Source: Paratinospora sagittata (lineage: Eukaryota > Streptophyta > Magnoliopsida > Ranunculales > Menispermaceae). Taken from it: a stretch of DNA of 64,000 nucleotides. Below the pieces are notes generated by a model that was not told the DNA's origin, ran no database searches, and saw only the letters and a list, made by a program, of their open reading frames with translations. The DNA lies in NCBI GenBank assembly GCA_035771175.1, contig CM069607.1, forward strand, positions 10,536,501-10,600,500, written 5' to 3'. Below, piece after piece: positions 23,221 to 34,799 of the stretch (positions are counted from its first letter, which is position 1; each line of letters begins with the position of its first letter). The translations under genes were made by a program, and so were the position numbers.

Positions 23221-23379
23221 ATGTGGTCAGGGAATGGAAGAAGTAGAAGAACCGTGAGGCTGTTCTGTCCGACTGTGTCTAAGGCGATTCAGTTAGTAGG
23301 GTTGGAAGAGCAGCAGAAGCTGGATCTCGGTTCCATTGCTCGGAACTTCTTGATAAGGCAAGAAGAAGAAATCCCCTGA
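23221..23379 (+). pseudogene. Short ORF inside the MULE, unrecognised, possibly a captured exon
   Basis: A 52-codon frame starts at an ATG right after a GAA-repeat tract and reads MWSGNGRSRRTVRLFCPTVS, later QKLDLGSIARNFLIRQ, then stops. Its base composition is clearly more GC-rich and codon-like than the flanking DNA. The pattern looks like the N-terminus of a conserved plant protein, but I do not recognise which. The stop comes in an intron-like stretch, which would fit a captured first exon. Confidence 0.45.
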
Positions 23380-24367
23380 AATCCCCTAAAATTTTGAAAT
23401 GGGTGTTTGATTTTGGTGGATTTCGAACATGGGTAGCATCTGATTTGAGCTGATTTTGGTGTTATTTTTTTAATTGATTAGTAGTATTTACATATTTTCC
23501 CTCTTTTAGACAGTATTACTAGTACTACTTCTACTTCTTCTCACTCAACCTGTAATTTTCTCAGCCTTTTTGTTCAATTTTATTAACTGGGTCTTTTTTT
23601 TGTGTTATTTCATCAAAATCTTGAAATGAGTGTTTGATTTTGGTTGATGTAGAACATGGGTGAGATCTAATTTGAGGTAATCTTGATTTTTTTTAATGGT
23701 TTGATTAGTGGGAAGGGGTGGTGGTTTTAATATGAGGTATTCAAGCAAGATCCAGAACCAGGGAGGTGCAGAAGAACGGATGGGAAGAAATGAAAAAAAA
23801 AATTTGAAGGGAATGCGTCTTTTGAAAAGACGTCTTTTCCCTTCACTTAAAAAAAAAAAAAATCTTTTCCCTTCACTTAAAAAAAAAAAAATTGAAGGGA
23901 ATGCGTCTTTTCAAAAGACGTCTCTTCCTTCCCTTCACTTTAAAAAAAAATTATGAAAGGAATGCGTCTTTTCAAAAGACGCCTTCTCTTGTACAAAATG
24001 TCACTTGCGCACCGACGTGGCGTTTGTTTGGCACGCTGACTGTGCTATAACCAGTAAAGTAGGGCAAAGGGGTCATTATTTGTATTTGGATGACATTTGT
24101 GAATTTTTTTTTTTGAAGGGTAATCATGTCAAAAGCCCTATATATATATAGAGGTATATACACTATATTTATAGATAATAAATATATACACTATATTTCT
24201 CTCATTCAAACGTAGGATGCACAGTGACCTATTTACCATCTGTAGTTGCGAATGCTTCCTCCACAGCCACGTCACCACCCTACCCATCTATTCTTCTTCT
24301 TATGCTTGCTGGCTGGTGGGTCCCACTTCTCTTTAGTAAACAACAAACTAACTACGTACCCAAAAAA

Positions 24368-24553
24368 CCCTCTCTCTTTTAATGACGAGGTTGTAACCCA
24401 CTTTATATATAAATATAGGAGAATGTTATTTTAAGTGTTGTAGTTATTTAAGGGTAACCACCCTCTCTCTTTTAATGACAAGGTTGTAGCCCACTTTATA
24501 TATAAATATAGAAGAATGTTATTTTAAGTGTTGTAGTTATTTAAGGGTAACCA
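24368..24553. repeat. Tandem duplication, two 93 bp units
   Basis: Units 24368-24460 and 24461-24553 both begin CCCTCTCTCTTTTAATGAC and end AGGGTAACCA; I count three mismatches. Confidence 0.9.
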
Positions 24554-24671
24554 ATAGATTTTTGTATGTTACATTCTCAATGTGTGTAATATATAACACA
24601 CAGTGATCCAATGGTTATGAGTATGTAGTTACGCTTAAAAACATAACCTCAACAGTCAAAATAACATTTTT

Positions 24672-24696
24672 AATATATATATATATATATATATAT
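24672..24696. repeat. (AT)n microsatellite
   Basis: Uninterrupted alternating A and T. Confidence 0.9.
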
Positions 24697-24699
24697 GTA

Positions 24700-25770
24700 C
24701 GAATGTTTCTCTTTTTTTCTCTACATTTGATTCTCTCTCCATATTTATTTGAATATTAAAAACAAGATGCATACTAAAAAGTAGGCCTTTGTTTTCATGA
24801 AAATGATAAATAGTTGTTTTCTAATTTTATTATTTGCATTGTATTGTAAGTCTTGAATAGAGATAAAATATATTAAATATTAGTTTATTAATTTATATTG
24901 AAATTAAAATAATCTGGTTAAATAAAAAGAAAATTATTAAAAATATTAATTTATCAAAAAACTAATATCTAACAAATTATAATCACAATCAAATAAAAAA
25001 ATTTATATATAAACACAAAAAAACATAATCTTCTGAATTTGCCTTAAACATCGATTTATATCGTTAAAGATAAGGCTCTCAAATGGTTTTCGAAAAGTTT
25101 AATTTGACCTTTTTTTGTCATAATATTTAGTTGGATTCAAAATAACTACACATGTCTATCATTTAGATATCAATGATTTGCATATATTAAAGTATGCAAT
25201 AAATGATTCAATAAATGGGTATGAAGATGGGATGACCCCATACCTAAGTAAGACACATTGCACTCATGTACACCAATCACACCTAGAGAATATCCCCACC
25301 TCCACCTATCTTATAAGGTAAATTTACAAATGACATAGACATAAAATTGTCAATTTCGTTAAAGGCCATTGACGTGACTCAAACGTTGGCTTTGCCAAGA
25401 ATGTCATGACCATCTTACTAGTTAAGTCCACCTTTGGGGCTCCTATTAGTTTATTTGTACTAATATTTCAACAACTTGAGATGATATTAGGTTTTGAACT
25501 CTAGAATGATACTATATTATCAATCAAAATAATTTTAAGATGTTGAAGTTAAATATAATTATTCATTATTTAGTTTCATTGATAAGTTTTTCAAGGAAAC
25601 ATATGTTTCAATGTTATTTTATAGTAAATCAAAAATACTTTCTCAAAATTTTTATAGTTTAATGGACATATATGCGTATTTTCACTGTAATAAACCTAAA
25701 GGCATAGAAAGAAATGATGATGACATAGAACGCAATATACAAATGCTTATCATTTTTTATAGGAACAATG
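24700..25770. other. AT-rich intergenic DNA, nothing recognised
   Basis: No gene or clear transposon end. Confidence 0.5.
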
Positions 25771-26139
25771 AGATGTGCTTAGCCATTTTGGTCGGCATAT
25801 CGAGTTGTACAAACAAGTGAGCTCATCCTCGTCCACTTATAAGAAATGTGCATGACGTCAGATCGGACCTACCGAATTCAATAATGAGGTAGCTCATGCG
25901 ACACCAAACAAACTCACCATAAAAGTCATGAAGGAAGTCAATTCGGACCTACCAAGCTGATGTGACTATACTACAAAGGGAAATAATATGAGACATAAGT
26001 CCCTTGAGCTCGGGTACTGAGCTTTTTTTAAGGGAAGCTACGGATAATTAGCCAACTAGGATCTCGCGGGATATACTGCATGATCTTTGAGATTCTACAT
26101 GATTAATATGGTGACATGCCAATCTGGCCAAAAAGACCC

Positions 26140-26392
26140 TTTACAGTTAGTTTGTTAATTAGCTAAGTTAAGCCTTAGTTAATTAATTACTTAGTGAACT
26201 AACAGAGACATTTCCTGTATTGGGAGAACATAGGATAATTAGTTTCCCACCTTGTATATATATATATATAACCAGTAGCTTGTAACACCATCGAGATGAA
26301 TGAAATATTTTTCATTCTTGTTTTAGCTCTCTGTTTTGTGTTGTTACATTACAGATTGAACAACAGTTTTCTGTTGATTATGTGTTTGTACA
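26140..26392 (+). repeat. 5' LTR of the nested copia element
   Basis: Ends GTTTGTACA just before the primer-binding site. The last 130 bp match the end of the 3' LTR at about 33205-33340 with roughly ten differences. The first bases (TTTACAG) lack the usual TG, so the exact start is inferred from the GACCC duplication. Confidence 0.65.
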
Positions 26393-26477
26393 TGGTATCA
26401 GAACACGATCTGATAGGTTTTTTCTCAATTGAGAGTTGGGATTGATGTTGCGATAGTCTTAGATTCTTGATATAATC

Positions 26478-27720
26478 ATGGTAGATGTATCAAGAGACTC
26501 AATATCTGGATTTGGAATAAGAGGCGATGAACGAGATGATGGAGACGAGGATGTACAACAATGGAGATCTTTTGTACTTGTAGAACTCTGATCATCTAAG
26601 AATGATCTTGGTTACTGGAACAACTATTTGTCTTGGAATCGATCCATGAAGATTGCCCTAGGTGCTAAAATAAAACTAGGGTTTATAATTGGGAAGTGTG
26701 GAAAACCAGATAAAGATTCATCTAATTTTGCACAATGGAACATGGTAGATTGTATGGTATCGTCTTGGATTTTGAATTCAATTTCAAAAGACATCGTTGA
26801 AGCTTTCCTTAACACAACCTCTGCTAGAAAGTTATGGAAGGAATTGGAATAGCGATTTGGTGAGTCTAATGGACCTCTCATTTATCAAATACAAAGGGAA
26901 ATTAGCACAATTTCACAAGAAAATCTGACCGTGTCACAATATAATACGAAGCTAAAGAAATTATGGGATGAATTAGCATGTCTAATGCTTATACCACACT
27001 GTACATGTGGGACAACAAAAGGAGTGGCATATATTACTTCTTTTAATCGACTTATGCAATTCTTGATGGGGTTGAATGATGGTTTTGATCATATTAGAAA
27101 CCAAATATTAGTGACTGATCCACTTCCGAGTATCAACAAGGCATATTCTATGGTCTTGAGGGTGGAGAAACAAAGAGAAGTTCAAGTTGTTTTGGCAAAA
27201 GGTGTAAGTAGTAATGCAATGTTGGTGAGAACTCGGAATTTAAAGAAAGAGGGAGATTTTAAGGGCAATTTCAGCAAGAAAACAGGTGGAAAAAGCATTG
27301 TGACCATTGTAATAGTAATGGACATGTTAAGGAAACTTGTTTCAAGCTTTATGGTTATCTAGACTGGTTTAAGGAATTAAAGGAAAAAGAAAGGGAAATC
27401 TACTGGAAAAGCAATAGCAAATATGGTTGAAACTCCTCTTGATGTAGCATGTGAACAAGAGGTTGGGAAAGGAGACAATTGGGCTTCTAATACTGCTGAA
27501 ATGGTTCAGTAGGAGATTGTAAAAATGATGAAGGGAAAATCAATTTTTGAGGGAAGCTTCATTAACCTTGCTCATTTGGGAACCTTTGCAGGTATAATCC
27601 ATAACTATGCATTGAATACTCTTGATTTGTTAGAACCAGGTACTTGGATTGTTGATATAGAAGACTCTAACCACATGTGCACAGATTTTAACTCTCATTA
27701 CCCAACCATCTATATTAACA
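26478..27720 (+). pseudogene. copia gag and protease relic
   Basis: From ATG at 26478 the frame reads MVDVSRDSISGFG and meets a stop near 26590, then LSWNRSMKIALGAKIKLGFI, WNMVDCMVSSWILNSI, another stop, and MSQYNTKLKKLWDELACL. This is the UBN2/Retrotran_gag type of copia gag. Near 27295, in another frame, a zinc knuckle HCDHCNSNGHVKETC is intact. The protease site reads WIVDIEDSNHMC where WIVDTGASNHMC is expected, so the catalytic motif is lost. Confidence 0.8.
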
Positions 27721-28129
27721 AAACCCATACTTGTTTACCTACCTGATGGTTCCAACAAGTTGGTACACCATACTGGAAATGCGTCACTTCATCCAAAAAT
27801 TGTTCTTACAGACACTTTACATGTACCTAGCTTCAAATTTAACCTTTTATCTATTAATAAACTCTCAAAAACAGCCAATATCAAATTTTTTTTTATCCAA
27901 ATTATTGTGCTTTACAGGACCCAAAGACTAAGGAGTCTTTGGCAGTTGGTAAAGTGATAGGGAGTCTATACATTTTAGATAAGTCTAGGTTTTCCGAACA
28001 TCTTCTTTCATGTAATAGTCAAATGTCTTATGAAAATAAGTCTTCTCATTCTTATATGTCTTGTGAAAATAAGTCTTCTCATTCTTATACTTCTACCATA
28101 TGTGCTGATTCATGTTACATAAATAAAGT

Positions 28130-30240
28130 TTCAACTTCATCGCATTTTCTTTGGCATAATAAACTTGGTCATGCTTCTTTTGATGTGATGAAACGTTTGA
28201 ATTTTCTAAAATGGTTGTTCTATTGATTCATCTTTACCTTGTGACATTTGTCCTTTCTCCAAACAACATAGACTACCTTTCCAAAAAAGTCATATTCACA
28301 CAACTCATGTTTTTAAATTACTTCATTTAGATCTTTGGGGTCCTTATAAACAACCATCTATTTCTGGAGCACATTATGTCTTTACAGTAGTTAATGATTA
28401 TTCTAGAGCTACATGGATTTTTTTGCTTCAAAACAAACAACAAACTTGCCAAACTCTTACCAATTTTTTCAAAATGATTCAAACACAATTTCAAACTCAC
28501 ATTAAGACCATTAGAATAGATAATGGTATTGAATTTGTCAATCATGAATGTCATAACTTTTTTACCCAATTGGGAATTGTTCACCAAAGATCTTGTGTCT
28601 ACACACCGCAACAAAATGGTGTGGTAAAACGAAAACACAAACATCTCTTACAAATTGCTAGGGCTCTCATGTTTCAATCAAATCTACCAAAGAGATTTTG
28701 GGGATATTCTATATGGGTTGCTACTTATCTTATTAATCGATTACGTAGTTATGTTCTACAATGGAAAACACCTTTTGAACTTTTATATGGTTGTTTACCA
28801 AATTATAATACTTTAAATGTTTTGGTTGTCTTTGCTATGTTACTAATACATAGCTTCGGAAAGGTAAGTTTAGTCCTAGCGCCTTTAAATGTGTTTTCAC
28901 TAGTTATAGTCCTGGCCAAAAGGCCTATAAAGCTTATGACATCTCCACTCATCAAATCTATGTTTCAAGATACCTTATTTTTTATGAAAATATCTTTCCA
29001 TATAAATTGATGTCTTCTTCATCTCCCACAATACCTCTGCCTTTTACTCAAGTTACAGATGACAATTGTGATATTGCTTCTCCTTGTTCAATTCCCTTTC
29101 AAGCAAACTCTTCTACCCCTGTTTTAGATGCCAATAATAATACTAGTACCATAGATTCAACTACTATTGATATTATTTCTCAACCACTTCCTTCACCTTC
29201 TTCACATGTTCCACCTCTACCTGTCAACCTTCCTATACCTTCCTAGACACAACACACGGGAAAGAAAAAAACTAGCATGGCTAGCTGATTTTGTCGCTAA
29301 TGTTATAGATTGCATCCCTTTACCAACTGTTAATACTTCTTCAAACCATATTCCAAACTCTTCGTCATATACACCACATACTAACCCTTACATTACTTCA
29401 ACATATATTTTTTTATTCATATATGGTTTTTATTGCTAATGTATCCACTATCCAAGAGCCCACTTCTTTCAAACAAGCTAGTGTTCAAAAAGAATGGGTA
29501 GAAGCTATGAACAAAGAGCTTGATGCTTTGGAAACAAACAATACTCGGGAATTAATTTTTCAACCAGTTGGAAAGAAAGCCATTAGATCAAAATGGGTTT
29601 ACAAGGTTAAACTAAATCTTGATGGGAATGTTGATAGATTCAAGGCTAGATTAGTGGCGAAAGGATACAATCAAATTGAAGAAGAGGACTATGTTGATAG
29701 TTTTTCACCTATTGCTAAAGTAGTCACCGTGAGGGTTTTTTTGGCCATTGCAATTGTTAAATCATGGCCTCTTCATCAATTAGATATCAATAATGCTTTC
29801 TTTCATGGATTTTTAGATGAAGAGGTATATATGTCATCCCCACAAGGTTACATTAAGGCCAAACCTAGTGAAGTTTACAAACTTGAGTGTTCTTTATATG
29901 ACCTTAAATAGTCTTCAAGGCAATGAAATCATGAGTTTACAGTTCAGTTACACCATTATGGTTTTCATCAATCTCCTCATAACCATTGTTTGTTTGTTAA
30001 ACAGTCCAAAGATTCTTTTCTAGCATTGGTAGTATCCGTGGATGATGTGTTGATCATATGTACTCATGAAGAAGATATACTTGATGTTAAGAAATTTCCT
30101 TATTCTAAGTTTACAATCAAAGATCTTGGCTATGCAAAATGTTTCCTTGATCTTGAGATTGCTAGATCCATATATGGTACTTACATAAACAAAGGAAATA
30201 CACTTTGGATATTCTCAAAGGTGTTGGTTTGTTGGGTGCT
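28130..30240 (+). pseudogene. copia integrase and RT relic, first part
   Basis: FLWHNKLGHASFDVM at 28140 is the GAG-pre-integrase motif. The integrase core follows with IRIDNGIEFVN and YTPQQNGVVKRKH. RT begins near 29480 with KEWVEAMNKEL, FKARLVAKGYNQ and WPLHQLDINNAFFHGFLDEEVYM. The catalytic YVDD reads VSVDDVLI, a substitution at the first position. Several stops interrupt. The frame stops at GLLGA where the 30241 solo LTR has entered. Confidence 0.85.
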
Positions 30241-32459
30241 TGTAACACTCCGTAGTTTTAATTAAATACATATGTTGACTTACGTGTATATCAAGATGTA
30301 TAATACGCGTATTATATACGTAGGAGGCAAATATATGCATGTGTAAAAATACATGCTATATTTAAGGGGTATTCGTAAATAAATGAAATTATTAACTTAA
30401 GGGATGATTTTAATTAATACGTAAATGATTAAATGAAGTTAATAATGAAGTAATTTAATAAATGAAGAGTTGTTAAAGTTAAATGAATAGTTTAGTTGAA
30501 TGTGAATGAATAGTTGAATGAATAAAAGTTATATGAATTATAAGATGAGGAGTTGCTAAATGAATGATATGAATTATAAGATGGGGGAGTTAGTTATTAA
30601 ATATCTTTAGGAGCATGAAATAATATTTGAACTCATGCTCTTCTTTGGTTTTTAAACACAATGTTTTATTTTTTTCTAAGAGAAAACGTGAAAGTGAATG
30701 AAGAAGTTGCAGAGAGAAAGAAGAAAAGGAGAACGAGAGAATGCGGGTTTCTCGGCCAAATTCGGCGTGCCGGTAAGCTATTTTCACCGTTTTTTGTTAC
30801 AAAATTGCAATTTAAGCTACTTGTGACGTTTCTATCGATATAAATTTTGCTATAGGAGGTGTTTTACCTTGTTTTCAAAAATAAGGTTTGGACCCACTTT
30901 ATGTGGAAACATGTAGAGATGATATATTATGACTCCTCTAGATGTGTAGATACTAGATATGTGGTTTGTTTGTGTCTAAGTGTAATATTGGTGTCAGTAC
31001 AGCTGTTGAAAGCTAAATTTGACACTGGGGACCTTTCGAACCATGTCAAATGCTGGTGAAATTCCTGTTTGAAATAATAGAATTATAGAGAACTGAATTC
31101 TAGACATTTCGATACCAAAATTATGATTTTTGGGTGTCGATTGATATTTTTAATATATGCTTGACTGAATTCGGTAAGTACGACAAGTTTGGATATTAGT
31201 GAAAATGTGGTTGAAAAGCTTATTTCTACTGTCCATTACCTTAAAAATAATCATGAGGGTCGTGTTAAATATTTTGGACGCCTCACGTGAATTTTAGACT
31301 GAAATAAAATTATGAGAATTAGTTGGAGAGCTAGATTTTAATAAATAATTGAAAAATCAATAGATATAATGATTTGATAATTGATTATGGATTATCTAGA
31401 AATGAATATATGAGAGGATTATACTGTTGATTGGATACGAATAGTAGAGTGGTCGTAGAAAGTAGGTTTACACGGTACCACTTTGAGTATCTCTTGACTT
31501 TGGTTCCTTGTATATGACATTATATGATATAAATTGAGTGTTTTAAATCATGAATATATGTATCTATTGCATTGTTTTAAATTCATGAAAATATTTGACC
31601 TTGGAGCATGTTTCGGACTTGCTAGAGCAAGTTAAAATATGAGATCATTTCTAGAAGATAGTCCCGCATGAGGATTAAATAATCTCATGGTCCGAGTGAT
31701 AGTTTTTGAATGGAATTGGGATTAAGTTCTAATTTGAAATGATTCATAACAGAAAATTGGATAATGAGAGGTCCGAGCGTAGACTCCTTATAAATGCATA
31801 ATAATAAGTGCATACCTGCTCTATTACTTGCAGGAGGGAGATTGTTTGATTTTATTATAACCCTGCATGTTTTGAAATTAATTATAGGCATGAATGTATT
31901 ATGAAATGTTTCATGCATGTTTGAATGAGATTTGAATGTATTTCATATGATTTTTATTAAATGCCTGTATGATGCCATAGTTAGGAATATTCATTGAGCT
32001 GCGGTTGCTCATCCAATTTTCAAACATTTCAGGTTCGGATCTTGAAGGTAAGGGAAAAACACGTGAATGATAGAAAATATTTCTTCTTTTGCAATGTATG
32101 TAAATGGTTTGAGAAAGTTTAATACTATTTTGAGTAGTAGTCATGTAAATAACACTATAACAATATTTGTATCACATAGATGGGTATGGATAGGTTTACA
32201 TGGATGTGTATATATGGAAATGTGAGGTTTAGATGATGAATGAGTAATGTGAATGATCATATTTATATTGTGATTGTGTTTGACTTGTGATAATTAGGTT
32301 GTGATATGACTAATAAATAAAGGAGACTGTCGAAATTTCGAGAAAAAAATTGAATGTGATTTTTGGATAATAGCGACAAGGCATTATATACGCCGTCACA
32401 TGACGTATATCGTATCCTATGCCGGTCGTGACGTCACTCATACGGAGTGGGTTGCGACA
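30241..32459 (+). mobile_element. Solo LTR, Tekay/Del-like gypsy, inserted in the copia RT
   Basis: The block starts TGTAACACTCC and ends GCGACA. It is flanked by GTGCT (30236-30240) and ATGCT (32460-32464), a 5 bp duplication with one change. Removing it and one copy of the duplication restores the copia frame (GLLGA to KIVFT). Length 2219 bp, with no coding region. The TGTAACAC start and the AAACATTTCAGGTTCGGAT word near 32020 suit the Tekay/Del type. A 2.2 kb LTR without internal sequence is the product of recombination between two LTRs. Confidence 0.85.
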
Positions 32460-32464
32460 ATGCT

Positions 32465-33216
32465 AAAATTGTTTTTACCCCTTTTTCTAAGGGTCATAAG
32501 CTTACTCATGATATGGGTCATTTATTTTCAGAACCTGAAAGATATCAAGGACTTATTGGTAGATTACTATTTTTGGGTTTTACTTGGCCTGACATTACTT
32601 ATGGTGTGCAACAATTGAGCCAATATGTTCATACTCCTTGTAAAGCTCATTGGGAAGCTACAACTCATATCCTACGGTATCTTAAAGGATGTCCTTCTAA
32701 AGGCTTATTCTATCCAACCACAAATACATTGAAGTTACAAGCCTTTTGTGATGCAGATTGGGCCTCTTGCCTTGACACTCGCCGGTCTTTAACAGGGTAT
32801 TGTGTTTTTCTAGGACCAACCTTGGTCTCTAGGAAGACAAAAAAATAGTCCACGATTTCTAGATCATCTGCTAAAGCGGAGTACCGTAGTATGGCTTCAA
32901 CCGTGCGTGAATTACAATGAGCGTCTTATATTCTACAAGATTTTGGTCAATTCCTCTTTGGTGTGATAATCAGACTGCTATTCATATTGTAGCTAATCCT
33001 GTTTTCCATGAAAAGACTAAACATTTGGAGATTGATTGTCATCTTGTTCATGACAAGTATAAACAATGTTTTATTCTTCCGCAACATGGGGCTTCCAAAT
33101 TACAGCTTGCCAATATGTTTACCAAGTCTTTATCTACTCCTACTTTCTCTCATTTGATGTTCAAGTTGAGCTTGCTTGATTTTTACAAAGCTCCCCCACC
33201 TTGTCTACATATATAT
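32465..33216 (+). pseudogene. copia RT end and RNase H relic, second part
   Basis: Reading resumes KIVFTPFSKGHKLTHDMGHL and continues with RYQGLIGRLLFL, TWPDITYGVQQLSQ, FCDADWASCLDTRRSLTGYC, and the terminal [12 protein letters not shown]. Joining 30240 to 32465 restores the frame exactly. In-frame stops at about 32848 and 32919 inactivate it. Confidence 0.85.
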
Positions 33217-33340
33217 AACCAATAGCTTGTAACACATTCAAGATAAATGAAATATTTTTCATTCTTGTTTTAGCTCTTTATTTTGCATTGTTACATTATA
33301 GATTAACACAACAGTTTTTTGCTGATTGTGTGTTTGTACA
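33190..33340 (+). repeat. 3' LTR of the nested copia element, 5'-truncated
   Basis: It holds only the last 150 bp of the LTR, joined directly to the RNase H reading frame so that the old C-terminus reads on into LTR sequence (CCCACCTTGT onward). The normal polypurine tract and the first third of the LTR are missing. Confidence 0.65.
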
Positions 33341-33628
33341 GACCCCAACCACTTTAAATACCCTTTAATCCTTTATTAGTGAGGTAAGCCATTCATTACT
33401 TCAGTTAACGTGAGATTAATTTTCGATTCAGCTCGAAACTGACTTAGGCATCAAAAAGTTTTGACCGGCACCATACCGGTACTCTTCACAATATATAGCC
33501 TACTCTTCTGCCTCTTTTAGGTTTGAGGTCTCGAGCAAGCGAGTCACCACTTAGGTGGATTCCAGCTTAACATGTTCGCTCCATCTCACCATTCCTTGGT
33601 GTTGGTTAAATTTTATACCAACAAGATG

Positions 33629-34200
33629 ATATCTAAATTTTCTCGATAGAGAAAAATAAACGTCTTCCCCCCTTTACTTGAATAAAATTGTTGAGGTTTC
33701 CTTTAAAAAAACATATTGGGCCTAAGGAAAACTAGAAATAAAAATATTTATAAGTTATATTTTATTTAAAAAAATCCTTTCAATGTTTTATAGAAAATAA
33801 CACCCGCGGGCTTGTAGGCTGAACTTCAAGCTAAGTTGCATTGATATTCGTTTAAATTTTTATAAACAACTTTAAAAATCTCCAAAACCAATGTACAAAA
33901 ATAGAATTTTTTTCTAATTGAATCACATCATAGATGCACAGATTGCATCGATATAAACATTTTAGACATCTCGATGCAATCTAATGGGATGAGACACTTG
34001 ATTTTTTATCTTTGACTTTTGAATGACGTGTCTTTAGTATTGTTCTGTTTAAATCAAGAACCAAACCAAATCATGCCTGACAAGGACAGAATATTATACG
34101 CGGGTTCACTTCAATGTCCATTTGGGTTTGAATTTCGAAGTTGAGAAGTGGGCCAGCTTCGTGACTGGGCCCACCCCGCGCTCCTTAACACGTTAAATCC
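33629..34200. other. Intergenic DNA upstream of the DRIP gene
   Basis: No gene or transposon recognised; AT-rich at first and then of mixed composition toward the promoter. Confidence 0.5.
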
Positions 34201-34352
34201 ATGATCTCATTTTTCTCCCAATCACGATCATCATCATTTATTTATTCCATCTTTACCCCTTTCGATCCGCCTTTTAAAAATTCTATCACAATTCACACCT
34301 TAACTTGTTCCCGAGGACAACTTTCTTCCTGTCCTCGTCATCAATCTTATGC

Positions 34353-34690
34353 CACGTGGATACCACTTGGGCCCACCACAATATCATCATCATCATGTCC
34401 CAACTTCATTTCATTCAATCAAAAGTAGTATTTTTTATTAAACGACTCTACGATACATCAGATCAAACCCAGTTAACGGCGAAAACTTGCTGGATATATG
34501 CGCGCAGGATACCGACCGGTGTACCAACGGCGCACGTTAGCTGTACTCCAATGTGTGCGCCGCTCTCAAAAACTCGTTCTTTTCTTTAATTCCATGCTTC
34601 TTCTATCTATCGTTCCAATTCGTTGAATAATCCGAGCTCCAAACCAGATCACGCACCACATCTCAGGTTAAATCGATTGATACCCACGTG
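34353..34690 (+). promoter_or_regulatory. G-boxes and a DRE core upstream of DRIP
   Basis: A palindromic CCACGTGG is centred at 34353-34358, a second CACGTG lies at 34685-34690, and TACCGAC (the core of the dehydration-responsive element) is at 34510-34516. All are 280-620 bp upstream of the DRIP start. ABRE/G-box and DRE motifs occur together in many drought-inducible plant promoters. Motif presence is seen; activity is inferred. Confidence 0.4.
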
Positions 34691-34799
34691 AAATTTTCGC
34701 AAATCATTCACACCCATCTTCGAATCACTGCTCGAGATCAAGTCTCGGTTCCAGATCGAGAGATCTCGCAGTACATACGTACGTTAATCTTCTTCGTTC

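Larger units (their letters stand above)
23005..23982. repeat. Repeated near-palindrome inside the MULE
   Basis: The 19-mer GCGTCTTTTCAAAAGACGC or a one-base variant occurs near 23005, 23815, 23902 and 23963. Each has 9-base arms that pair around one central base. In three of the four copies it is preceded by GGAAT or followed by its complement ATTCC. Confidence 0.8.
22841..24138. mobile_element. MULE-like element with long terminal inverted repeats, possible Pack-MULE
   Basis: The left end reads GGGGCTTTTGACATGATTAC with CCTTCAAAAA next, and the right end is the complement of the same (GAAGGGTAATCATGTC then AAAAGCCC). Similarity continues inward for roughly 100 bp through the words for ATCATCCAAA and GACCCCTTTGTCCTACTTTACT. 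Long TIRs starting with G are typical of Mutator-like elements. It sits in a (TA)n tract, so the 9 bp target duplication cannot be told from the repeat. No transposase is present; the interior holds a short ORF starting at 23221. Confidence 0.7.
26140..33340 (+). mobile_element. Ty1/copia retrotransposon, decayed, itself split by a solo LTR
   Basis: Order on the plus strand is 5' LTR (about 26140-26392), primer site TGGTATCAGAAC at 26393, gag, protease, integrase, RT, RNase H, and a 3' LTR (about 33190-33340), which is the copia order. The flanking 5-mers GACCC at 26135-26139 and 33341-33345 are a likely target duplication. Multiple stops and frameshifts show it is dead. The insertion at 30241-32459 separates RT from RNase H. 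Confidence 0.85.
25776..33623 (+). mobile_element. Gypsy solo LTR, split by a later copia insertion
   Basis: The LTR begins TGCTTAGCC and ends TTATACCAACA, flanked by a perfect 5 bp duplication AGATG at 25771-25775 and 33624-33628. Its two parts are about 25776-26134 and 33346-33623. The right part matches, in reverse complement, the Tat-type LTRs at 4946 and 19327, including the block ACCATACCGGTACTC next to ACTTAGGCATCA. A TATA-like TTTAAATA is at 33353-33360. The intervening DNA is a copia element. Confidence 0.8.
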
